Of a stretch of 11,482 bases of DNA, positions 6,773 through 11,482 are shown piece after piece; within the stretch, counting starts at the first letter, position 1; the number at the start of each line of letters is the position of its first letter. This DNA comes from Dehalococcoidia bacterium (GTDB taxonomy: Bacteria; Chloroflexota; Dehalococcoidia; Dehalococcoidales; DAOWKM01): contig DAOWKM010000071.1 of the NCBI GenBank assembly GCA_030643695.1, positions 1 through 11,482 on the forward strand. Reading direction: 5' to 3'. The translations under genes and the position numbers were made by a program. The notes under the pieces are model-generated. The model searched no databases. It was not told the origin of the DNA and was given only the letters and a program-made list of their open reading frames with translations.

Positions 6773-6801
6773 TTGCCAATAGCCATCACTTAGTGTATAC
6801 T
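6773..6801 (+). promoter_or_regulatory. Sigma70-type promoter of the zinc-ribbon/comF unit
   Basis: TTGCCA (6773-6778), a 17-bp spacer and TATACT (6796-6801): each box has five of six consensus bases. Start is predicted near 6808, ahead of the GGGAGG ribosome-binding site at 6823-6828. Confidence 0.65.
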
Positions 6802-6836
6802 ATAGGAAATTTAATTTCGGTTGGGAGGTGGACCTC

Positions 6837-7049
6837 GTGGAACAATTCAACTTTCCTAAATGCCAGAAGTGCAACACTGGGGACCTAGTGCCCCTATCTG
6901 ATTTTGGGGGTCAAGGAGCGGCTATCCACTACAAGGCATGGGTTTGCACTAATCCTGATTGTGGCTTTAATCTGAAAATCAGGAATGGTGATGTCTATAT
7001 TAACGAACCCATTATAAGCGGGACACTTCACAGTCCCCGCTCCCGCTAA
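6837..7049 (+). CDS. Small zinc-ribbon protein of unknown function
   Basis: A 70-aa protein with four cysteines arranged as a zinc ribbon: C9-x2-C12 (PKCQKC) and C37-x4-C42 (VCTNPDCGF). The region between is short and hydrophilic, and the tail is proline/serine/arginine rich (LHSPRSR). No catalytic motif is visible; such proteins often bind nucleic acid or a protein partner, but that is inference. Two GTG codons compete for the start. I choose 6837 because GGGAGG (6823-6828) sits 8 nt before it, whereas it overlaps the GTG at 6828. A good promoter precedes it and the ComF-family gene follows after about 45 bp. Confidence 0.65.
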   Translation: MEQFNFPKCQKCNTGDLVPLSDFGGQGAAIHYKAWVCTNPDCGFNLKIRNGDVYINEPIISGTLHSPRSR

Positions 7050-7095
7050 ATATTTTAGTGGTTCACCGTGACGCTCTAGATTATAAGTGAGCAAA

Positions 7096-7797
7096 ATGCT
7101 TCCTCAAGTAGCTAAGCTCAAGGGGATGGCACTTGACCTTTTGTTTCCACAATGGTGTGTAGGCTGTGGCAAGGAAGGTGATTTGCTTTGCTCCTCTTGC
7201 TGCCGCTCCTTGTCTCGAATTATGCCTCCCCTTTGTCCCCGGTGCGGTAAACCACAACCCAGTGGCATACTTTGCCCCGGGTGCGTTAGCTGGCAAGCAG
7301 AGATAGATGGCATTCGCTCCCCATTTCGTTTTGATGGAGTAATGCGCCAGGTTATTCATCAACTAAAGTATAGGAATGTTAGAGCCCTGGCGGCACCTTT
7401 GGCTAAATTGCTGCAGGATTATCTTATTACCAGTCCTATGCCCGGCGAGGTCTTGGTACCGGTTCCCCTGCACCAGAAACGGTTGAGGGAGCGCGGCTAT
7501 AATCAATCCAGCCTGCTGGCTCAAGAGCTAGGCAAGCTCATCAATCTACCAGTAGTAGATAATTATCTCTTTCGGCAGCGGCATGCCCCTCCTCAGGCAA
7601 GAACATCAACTGTGGAGGAACGGCAGAGTAATGTGGCTGGTGCTTTTACCTGTCGTGACCAGAGGTTGCAGGGCAAGCAAGTATTGCTTATAGACGATGT
7701 TTCTACCTCTGGGGCGACCCTTAACGCCTGTGCGGCAGCACTAAAAGCAACCGGAACTACCGCAGTGTGGGGGCTAACATTAGCCAGAGAGGTTTGA
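7096..7797 (+). CDS. comF: ComF family phosphoribosyltransferase-like protein
   Basis: A 233-aa ComF-family protein, required for DNA uptake in naturally competent bacteria though its exact reaction is unsettled. It begins with two zinc-finger-like cysteine clusters: C21, C24, C32, C35 and C47, C50, C60, C63. A type I phosphoribosyltransferase domain follows, with LVPVPLHQKRLRERGYNQ (about 120-137) and the PRPP-binding motif VLLIDDVSTSGATL (196-209). Both parts are intact. GTG 7087 is an alternative start, but ATG 7096 gives the usual family opening (hydrophobic LDLLFP then the first Cys pair). Ribosome-binding signals are weak at either. No other competence gene is in view. Confidence 0.87.
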   Translation: MLPQVAKLKGMALDLLFPQWCVGCGKEGDLLCSSCCRSLSRIMPPLCPRCGKPQPSGILCPGCVSWQAEIDGIRSPFRFDGVMRQVIHQLKYRNVRALAAPLAKLLQDYLITSPMPGEVLVPVPLHQKRLRERGYNQSSLLAQELGKLINLPVVDNYLFRQRHAPPQARTSTVEERQSNVAGAFTCRDQRLQGKQVLLIDDVSTSGATLNACAAALKATGTTAVWGLTLAREV

Positions 7798-8003
7798 ACT
7801 AAATGGCTAAACGAGTCAACAAGTAGCTTCCTCTTTTTATGCTATCCTGCTAATGTGAGCTTGAGGCTGTTTAAAAATGGAGGTCGAAATTCCCTTTGGG
7901 TAGGCAAACTAACAGGAAAGTGGCTTTTGGATTACACTGTCTCAAATTCTTGCTAACAGAATTATAGCACCTTAACAGCAGTTCATCAACCCTATCCCCT
8001 GTA

Positions 8004-8032
8004 TCCCCTTCCCCTTGCCAAGGGGAAGGGGA
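8004..8032. repeat. Perfect 13-bp hairpin in the fold-back element
   Basis: TCCCCTTCCCCTT (8004-8016) pairs exactly with AAGGGGAAGGGGA (8020-8032) around a GCC loop. It is the counterpart of the hairpin at 8129-8156 in the other half. Confidence 0.85.
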
Positions 8033-8041
8033 GGAGATTGA

Positions 8042-8063
8042 AAGAGGGGCTAGCGCCCCTCTT
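8042..8063. repeat. Perfect 9-bp hairpin in the fold-back element
   Basis: AAGAGGGGC (8042-8050) pairs with GCCCCTCTT (8055-8063), loop TAGC. It matches the hairpin at 8097-8117 except for one G-C to A-T pair exchange. Confidence 0.85.
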
Positions 8064-8096
8064 AAACGCCCTGCTATTTTACTCTGAGGAGAGTCA

Positions 8097-8117
8097 AAGA
8101 GAGGCGGAGCCTCTCTT
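8097..8117. repeat. Perfect 9-bp hairpin in the fold-back element
   Basis: AAGAGAGGC (8097-8105) pairs with GCCTCTCTT (8109-8117), loop GGA; sister of the 8042-8063 hairpin with a compensatory pair change. Confidence 0.85.
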
Positions 8118-8128
8118 ACCAAAAATCT

Positions 8129-8156
8129 TCCCCCTCTCCCTCAAGGGAGAGGGGGA
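8129..8156. repeat. Perfect 12-bp hairpin in the fold-back element
   Basis: TCCCCCTCTCCC (8129-8140) pairs with GGGAGAGGGGGA (8145-8156), loop TCAA. The following GGGGGTGAGGG stretch is the kind of sequence seen in dispersed bacterial REP-like repeats. Confidence 0.85.
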
Positions 8157-8248
8157 TAATGGGGGTGAGGGTGTTAGTGATTGAGCTGAAAAGCCCAAAA
8201 TCTGAAGCTAAAATCGAGGCTTTTGAAAATTAAACAGCCTTAGCTAGT

Positions 8249-8259
8249 AAAGGAGGTGA
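8249..8259 (+). promoter_or_regulatory. Very strong ribosome-binding site
   Basis: AAAGGAGGTGA is almost fully complementary to the 16S rRNA 3' end and lies just before ATG 8263. It fixes the start of the 67-aa membrane protein, and begins only 9 bp after the right end of the fold-back element. Confidence 0.85.
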
Positions 8260-8262
8260 GTC

Positions 8263-8466
8263 ATGGGTTGGATGGGTGATAAGACGAAGAAGCTTAGGAG
8301 AGTGCCGAATCCCTACTTCACGATGCACACCACCGCTAAGTTTCTCTTTGGTGTCGGCTTAGGTGTGCTGCTGGCTACTTGGTTGCCTATATGGACTGGC
8401 TGGGTATTCATCATTGCCGCCATGCTAATCGCTATACCCAGCACCAGAATTATTCTGATGAAGTAA
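8263..8466 (+). CDS. Small membrane protein of unknown function (67 aa)
   Basis: I do not recognise a family. The protein has a short basic, cytoplasm-type N-terminus (GDKTKKLRRVPNPYF) and two hydrophobic segments at about 25-41 (KFLFGVGLGVLLATWLP) and 46-65 (GWVFIIAAMLIAIPSTRIIL), so it is probably a two-helix hairpin in the membrane with both ends inside. The ribosome-binding site AAAGGAGGTGA is one of the strongest in the window, which argues that it is real and well translated. Upstream lies the fold-back element, so its promoter is either inside or left of that element, or at the element's right end; I see no good match. A 148-aa membrane protein follows after about 100 bp. Confidence 0.7.
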   Translation: MGWMGDKTKKLRRVPNPYFTMHTTAKFLFGVGLGVLLATWLPIWTGWVFIIAAMLIAIPSTRIILMK

Positions 8467-8479
8467 GATAGGGGGCATA

Positions 8480-8552
8480 AACGCTGAAGAAGTTCTTGCT
8501 GATTAAGAGACCTAGAACACTAAAATGTTCTTAACGCTAAAGGAACATCTTG
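8480..8552. repeat. Imperfect direct repeat with GAAC/GTTC inverted repeats upstream of a membrane protein gene
   Basis: AACGCTGAAGAAGTTCTTG (8480-8498) recurs imperfectly as AACGCTAAAGGAACATCTTG (8533-8552). Between them AGAACA (8514-8519) pairs with TGTTCT (8526-8531) around CTAAAA. A TAAAAT -10-like box (8521-8526) lies within the inverted repeat, with TTGCTG 19 bp upstream as a weak -35. Confidence 0.4.
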
Positions 8553-8569
8553 GGGAAGGTTAGGAAAAG

Positions 8570-9016
8570 ATGAAAAGTAAGCTAATTTGGTCAATATTTT
8601 GGGCATTAGTAGGAGTTTTCATTGTAATAGTGAGTGTATTGTTCATTCCAGTATTTAGAGACTTACTCAGGGGTTCTCCTCTGTTTTTGTCACCGTTTGT
8701 TGCCTTCTTTTTGTTAGGTGCGGCACTGATATTTTTAACTATTAAGGAAAAAGTGGGAGGAGTGCCCAAGAAGTTTCTATTATTAACCGGAGCTTCTGCT
8801 GCAGGGATTTTTGTCAGTGTCTTTCTGCACAATGCCATTTATGGGTTGTTCATCTACTGGTTTGGTGCCGATTTTTGGAAAGGGGGAGATGAGCCTTTCT
8901 TCTTTATTATGGCTACCATCATCTGTCCGCTGGGTTTTCTGGTTGGGGCAATCGGTAGCATAGTTCTTGGTATTAAGAAGTTTAGGGTAGCGAAACGGCT
9001 TTCGGGCAAAGGCTAA
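8570..9016 (+). CDS. Four-helix membrane protein of unknown function (148 aa)
   Basis: I do not recognise a family. Hydrophobic segments at about 5-27, 39-58, 68-96 and 110-134 suggest four transmembrane helices. Short basic ends (MKSK at the front, KKFRVAKRLSGKG at the back) suggest that both termini face the cytoplasm. A loop with WFGADFWKGGDEP (96-109) is rich in aromatic and acidic residues. No catalytic or transport motif is visible. ATG 8570 is preceded by AGGAAAAG. The upstream 100 bp contains repeated GAAC/GTTC elements. It converges on the AhpD-like gene with a 20-bp gap holding only a weak CAGCA/TGCTG hairpin. The helix pattern and ribosome-binding site make it a credible gene despite the missing family. 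Confidence 0.7.
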   Translation: MKSKLIWSIFWALVGVFIVIVSVLFIPVFRDLLRGSPLFLSPFVAFFLLGAALIFLTIKEKVGGVPKKFLLLTGASAAGIFVSVFLHNAIYGLFIYWFGADFWKGGDEPFFFIMATIICPLGFLVGAIGSIVLGIKKFRVAKRLSGKG

Positions 9017-9036
9017 AGCAGCATCAATTGCTGGTT

Positions 9037-9402
9037 TCAATGCTTTAAAGGATGACCGTAACGCTCACCCTTCTCGTAGTCTTCCACTACTTTTAATACC
9101 ATCTCTCTGGTATGAGCCAGGGATGGACCCCCGTCCATCTGAACTGCCATAAAACAGGCTTCCACTATCTCTTCTCCGCTAGCTCCTGCTTCTAAGGCAT
9201 GTAGGACATGATTACGAACACAAGTCTCGCAATTTTTCACTACGGTTATGCCTAAAGCAATAAGCTGTTTCTCCTTATATGATAACGCTCCTTCCCTTTC
9301 CACCTCATTGGAGAAAGCCCTAAATCGCTCCGCAAGCTCCGCTTCCTTCCTTTGTGCCGCTTTCAAATGTTCGCTTGAAGTCTTAGCTTTTGGCTCGACC
9401 AT
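9037..9402 (-). CDS. Carboxymuconolactone decarboxylase / AhpD-like protein
   Basis: A 121-aa all-helical protein of the carboxymuconolactone decarboxylase/AhpD family. The signature C58-E-T-C61-x3-H65 (NCETCVRNHVLHALEAGAS) is the redox C-x2-C plus His of AhpD-like peroxidase/disulfide reductases, so a thiol-redox role is more likely than true decarboxylase activity. GASGEEIVEACFMAVQMDGGPSL continues the family pattern. The first 30 or so residues are a charged helical extension. ATG 9400-9402 is preceded by a perfect AAGGAGG (9411-9417) at 8-nt spacing. It diverges from nadK and has its own promoter; no peroxiredoxin partner is nearby. Confidence 0.88.
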   Translation of the reverse strand: MVEPKAKTSSEHLKAAQRKEAELAERFRAFSNEVEREGALSYKEKQLIALGITVVKNCETCVRNHVLHALEAGASGEEIVEACFMAVQMDGGPSLAHTREMVLKVVEDYEKGERYGHPLKH

Positions 9403-9449
9403 TTCTCTACCCTCCTTGTAAAGATTTGCTCACTCTTTCTAGGTTGTAT

Positions 9450-9479
9450 AGAATAACACAGGGGTGAGCGGGGTGTCAA
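9450..9479 (-). promoter_or_regulatory. Promoter of the AhpD-like gene
   Basis: Minus-strand TTGACA (9479-9474), an 18-bp spacer and TATTCT (9455-9450). Its -35 faces away from the nadK -35, together forming GTGTCAA...TTGACAC (9473-9499). Confidence 0.5.
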
Positions 9480-9492
9480 AGGGGTTATCACC

Positions 9493-9522
9493 TTGACACT
9501 CTGGGGGGAGCGATGTTACACT
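9493..9522 (+). promoter_or_regulatory. Promoter of the nadK operon
   Basis: TTGACA (9493-9498), an 18-bp spacer and TACACT (9517-9522); start predicted near 9529, leaving a leader of about 48 nt. A weaker alternative (TTGCTC 9426, TAGAAT 9449) lies upstream. Confidence 0.45.
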
Positions 9523-9576
9523 TCCTTTGTTCCTCAGCAGTGATGCTTACCTTATTACCAGAGAGTGCTCATAGTT

Positions 9577-10416
9577 ATGAAAAAAATTGGTATTCTCTAT
9601 CATCCAATGATTAAGGATGCCTATAGTATGGCGGAAAAACTGGAGAGGTTTTTAAGCTCAACGGGTGTTTCGGTGTGGCTATGCTCGTCTTGGGAAGGGG
9701 AGAAGGCTAGGGTTCAGGTAAATGATACCGATTTAATTCTTAGCATTGGTGGTGATGGCACTATTCTACGGGCAGCTCAAGCAGTGGTTCCCCGGCTGAC
9801 TCCTATTACCGGGATAAATCTGGGCAGGCTTGGGTTTATGACTGAGCTTAGTGCAGATGAGGCGGTGGCTAAACTACCTGCCTTGCTGGCTGGTGAGGGC
9901 TGGGTCGATGAGCGAGCTATGCTTGAGGCTGAGCTTCTCTCTGCTGATGAGGAACAGGGGACAGCCCAGATATTCTATGCTTTGAATGATGTGGTGGTGG
10001 CACGGGGGGCAATAGCTCGGATGGTCTATGTAGAAGCCAGTGTTAATGGTGAACTACTGACCACCTATAAGGCTGATGGGGTGATTGTGGCTACCGCCAC
10101 TGGTAGCACTGGTTACTCGCTGGCAGCCGGCGGTCCTATTCTCTACCCACAAGCCAGGGATTTCTTGCTCCTGCCGATAGTGCCTCACCTCGGTTCTGCT
10201 TATACCGTGGTATTACCGCCTACAGCAGTAGTGAGGCTGTGTGTTAGCACTGTCCATCAGGCAGCGTTGAGCATTGATGGTCATATAAATTTACCGTTGT
10301 CAAATGGTGCTGTGGTGAGTGTAAAGCATAGCTCTAATAAGGTTAGATTTTTGAGGATTCACCCCGAGACCTCTTTCTATAGTTCTCTGGAGCAAAGGTT
10401 GAAAGGAAAGCAGTAA
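9577..10416 (+). CDS. nadK: NAD kinase
   Basis: Phosphorylates NAD+ to NADP+ in the cytoplasm. The 279-aa protein has every family motif in order: GGDGT at 58-62 (SIGGDGTILRAA), NLGRLGFMTE (81-90), NDVVVARG (137-144) with the NAD-binding Asn-Asp pair, the glycine-rich TGSTGYSLAAGGPI (175-188), and LSIDGH (231-236). Length is typical of the bacterial enzyme. GTG 9565 is in frame but has no ribosome-binding site; ATG 9577 (MKKIGILYHP) gives the usual opening, with GAGAG at 9561-9565 as a weak signal. It heads a three-gene operon, with one nucleotide before the next start. Confidence 0.95.
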   Translation: MKKIGILYHPMIKDAYSMAEKLERFLSSTGVSVWLCSSWEGEKARVQVNDTDLILSIGGDGTILRAAQAVVPRLTPITGINLGRLGFMTELSADEAVAKLPALLAGEGWVDERAMLEAELLSADEEQGTAQIFYALNDVVVARGAIARMVYVEASVNGELLTTYKADGVIVATATGSTGYSLAAGGPILYPQARDFLLLPIVPHLGSAYTVVLPPTAVVRLCVSTVHQAALSIDGHINLPLSNGAVVSVKHSSNKVRFLRIHPETSFYSSLEQRLKGKQ

Positions 10417-10417
10417 G

Positions 10418-10885
10418 TTGAATTCGGTAGAAAAAGCTAGAGTCAGTGATGTAACCCAGATGCAAAACTTGATTAACTACTTTGCTGATAAGGGTGATAT
10501 GCTAGCCCGCTCCTTGAGTGAGATATATGAAAATATCAGGGATTATTTTGTAGTTAGGCAGGGTGAGCGAGTGATTGCCTGTGCCGCACTTCATATTAGC
10601 TGGTCAGACTTAGCTGAGATAAAGTCTTTGGCGGTGGCTGAGGAGAGCCAGAAGCAGGGTATTGGCAGCCAACTGGTAAAAGCCTGCCTCAAGGAAGCTA
10701 AGGAGCTTGGTATTCCTACTGTTTTTTGCTTGACCTATCAGACAGCCTTTTTTGAGCAGTTTGGCTTTTCTCAGGTAGATAAGATGGAGCTGCCTCGCAA
10801 GGTCTGGAGTGAGTGTTACCGCTGTCCCAAATTTCCCGATTGTGATGAGGTAGCGCTTATCTATCATCTGGAGGTAGGAGTTTAA
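10418..10885 (+). CDS. argA: Short-form N-acetylglutamate synthase-like GNAT acetyltransferase
   Basis: A 155-aa GNAT-fold protein matching the short-form amino-acid N-acetyltransferases (COG1246), which acetylate glutamate in the first step of arginine synthesis without the kinase-like domain of E. coli ArgA. Visible hallmarks are GDMLARSLSEIYENIRDY (26-43), ALHISWSDLAEIKSLAV (57-73), the acetyl-CoA loop Q78-K-Q-G-I-G83, FFEQFGF (111-117), and the tail LPRKVWSECYRCPKFPDCDE with C133, C136 and C142. The start is TTG at 10418, one base after the nadK stop, with AAGGAA at 10403-10408 inside nadK, so translation is probably coupled. Another small acetyl-acceptor is possible, but the tail motif is quite specific to this family. 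Confidence 0.85.
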   Translation: MNSVEKARVSDVTQMQNLINYFADKGDMLARSLSEIYENIRDYFVVRQGERVIACAALHISWSDLAEIKSLAVAEESQKQGIGSQLVKACLKEAKELGIPTVFCLTYQTAFFEQFGFSQVDKMELPRKVWSECYRCPKFPDCDEVALIYHLEVGV

Positions 10886-10886
10886 C

Positions 10887-11438
10887 TTGACCGAGGAAAA
10901 GACACTATCTAGCCATCTAGTCTATGAAGGGCGAGCGGTAAGGCTAAGGGTTGATACTGTTGAGATGCCCAGCGGTCGGGAAACCACCCGAGAGATTGTG
11001 GAGCATAGTGATTGTGTGGCTATTATTGCCATTGATGCTAATGATAATGTCCTGCTGGTTAATCAATTTCGTAAGTCGGTGGGGAAAGAGCTATTAGAGA
11101 TACCGGCTGGCGGCATTGAATCAGGCGAGGATGCGGTAGCATGTGTTCGCCGTGAGCTGCAGGAGGAGACTGGCTATTTACCTAGAAAAGTAGAGAGGTT
11201 GGGTGGCTTCTATTCTACGCCTGGTTACTGCACTGAATATCTTTATCTTTACCTGGCTACCGACCTTATTCCTAGCCAACTGCATGCTGAGGATACCGAG
11301 AATATTGGATTGGTCCGGGTGCCGCTTAGTCAGATTTCTGAGCTTATCGCCTCGGGCAGCATTTGTGATGCCAAGAGTATCGCCGGGTTGCTTACCTTCT
11401 TAGAGTATCGCCGAGTGCGTTCCGGGCTGGTTGGCTAA
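10887..11438 (+). CDS. NUDIX hydrolase, ADP-ribose pyrophosphatase type
   Basis: A 183-aa NUDIX enzyme of the ADP-ribose pyrophosphatase group, which splits ADP-ribose to AMP and ribose 5-phosphate. The Nudix box is complete: G75, E81, then R89-E90-L91-x-E93-E94-x-G96 (GESGEDAV-type linker, then RRELQEETGY). LLVNQFRKSVGKELLEIPAGG (56-76) and GGFYSTPGYCTEYLYLYLA (106-124) are typical of ADPRases, the latter supplying substrate-binding residues. The start is TTG at 10887, one base after the argA-like stop, with TAGGAG (10875-10880) 6 nt ahead. Being in one operon with NAD kinase supports a role in NAD/ADP-ribose turnover. GDP-mannose or other sugar nucleotides are alternative substrates. Confidence 0.88.
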   Translation: MTEEKTLSSHLVYEGRAVRLRVDTVEMPSGRETTREIVEHSDCVAIIAIDANDNVLLVNQFRKSVGKELLEIPAGGIESGEDAVACVRRELQEETGYLPRKVERLGGFYSTPGYCTEYLYLYLATDLIPSQLHAEDTENIGLVRVPLSQISELIASGSICDAKSIAGLLTFLEYRRVRSGLVG

Positions 11439-11442
11439 CCCA

Positions 11443-11482
11443 GTGCATCAGAGAGCTGTCTACCGCCGAGAAGATGCATATG
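11443..11482 (+). CDS. Possible start of a further operon gene (partial, cut by the window edge)
   Basis: GTG at 11443 opens a frame of 13 codons (VHQRAVYRREDAY) that continues past the window, 4 nt after the NUDIX stop. The spacing fits the tight operon style upstream, but no good ribosome-binding site is visible and the length is too short to judge. ATG 11474 in another frame is an alternative. Confidence 0.25.
   Translation, partial: MHQRAVYRREDAY

Larger units (their letters stand above)
7864..8240. mobile_element. MITE-like non-autonomous fold-back element (377 bp)
   Basis: This fills most of the gene-free gap 7798-8262. It is bounded by perfect 11-bp inverted repeats, AGGCTGTTTAA at 7864-7874 and TTAAACAGCCT at 8230-8240. 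Inside are five hairpins (7945-7963, 8004-8032, 8042-8063, 8097-8117, 8129-8156). The halves are imperfect inverted copies: CCCTATCCCC before the first large hairpin corresponds to the reverse complement of GGGGATAATGGGGGTGAGGG after the last. It has no transposase and no credible ORF. I see no clear target-site duplication (AGCT occurs within a few bases outside both ends). This is what a MITE or REP-like element looks like; mobility needs genome copies to prove it. Confidence 0.6.

Noticed and set aside
7017..7041. AGCGGG/CCCGCT hairpin at the end of the zinc-ribbon gene as a terminator
   Set aside because: The stem is interrupted, overlaps the coding region and is followed by CCCGCTAAATATT rather than a T-run; the comF-family gene follows closely and is probably cotranscribed.
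7871..8122. Minus-strand reading frame of 83 codons
   Set aside because: It lies inside the fold-back element, and its peptide (with SPSPWQGEGDTGD) is just the translation of the GC-rich hairpin repeats. No ribosome-binding site or family resemblance.
7864..8240. Hairpin series read as a CRISPR array or riboswitch
   Set aside because: There are no regularly spaced direct repeats with unique spacers and no recognisable riboswitch core; terminal inverted repeats and mirrored halves fit a fold-back element better.
8514..8531. GAAC...GTTC element as a second LexA box
   Set aside because: The halves are 8 bp apart instead of 4, so it does not match the operator core found upstream of lexA.
8560..8838. 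Minus-strand 92-codon frame opposite the four-helix membrane protein
   Set aside because: Antisense shadow; the plus-strand frame has clear transmembrane segments and a ribosome-binding site.
9019..9033. CAGCA-TCAAT-TGCTG hairpin between the convergent membrane protein and AhpD-like genes as a terminator
   Set aside because: A 5-bp stem followed only by GTTTC is too weak.

Overview
The window reads as an ordinary bacterial chromosome segment of roughly balanced base composition, about 11.5 kb, densely packed with housekeeping and small accessory genes. The organism is probably an anaerobe: a PflX-type radical SAM protein is present and the gene style (many TTG/GTG starts, short-form N-acetylglutamate synthase, divergent LexA, several PLP and MBL enzymes) recalls Dehalococcoidia (Chloroflexota). 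That placement is an inference from protein flavour only. No rRNA, tRNA, CRISPR array, phage gene or transposase gene is visible.

Layout. 1-156: end of, or a complete, tiny basic ORF. 160-1161 (-): PflX-like radical SAM protein, divergent from ilvE (1327-2244, +) and a divergent PlsY-family gene (2265-2885, +). 2903-4132 (-): lexA followed by a class II aldolase-family gene, behind a sigma70-like promoter with a GAAC-N4-GTTC SOS box. 4253-5697 (+): amidohydrolase, probably read from a leaderless mRNA, then thpR. 5702-6670 (-): MBL-fold hydrolase whose metal motif has Asn in place of Asp. 6837-7797 (+): small zinc-ribbon protein and a ComF-type phosphoribosyltransferase. 7798-8262: gene-free stretch, mostly a 377-bp MITE-like fold-back element bounded by 11-bp inverted repeats. 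8263-9016 (+): two small membrane proteins of unknown role. 9037-9402 (-): AhpD/carboxymuconolactone decarboxylase-family protein, divergent from a tight operon nadK - argA-like GNAT - NUDIX ADP-ribose pyrophosphatase (9577-11438), with a possible further gene running off the right edge.

How the genes fit together. The right-hand operon joins NADP synthesis (NadK), ADP-ribose turnover (NUDIX) and the first step of arginine synthesis. IlvE and PlsY serve branched-chain amino acid and phospholipid synthesis. LexA supplies the DNA-damage response and appears to repress its own two-gene operon. Three divergent intergenic regions (4208-4222, 6689-6801 and 9474-9522) carry recognisable sigma70-type promoters, and in two of them the -35 boxes stand back to back.

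I do not see a convincing new multi-gene system. The most interesting signals are the fold-back element with covarying hairpins, the PlsY-family protein that lacks usual conserved residues, the HxHxNH metallo-hydrolase, the SOS box paired with an altered LexA recognition helix, and the likely leaderless amidohydrolase gene.
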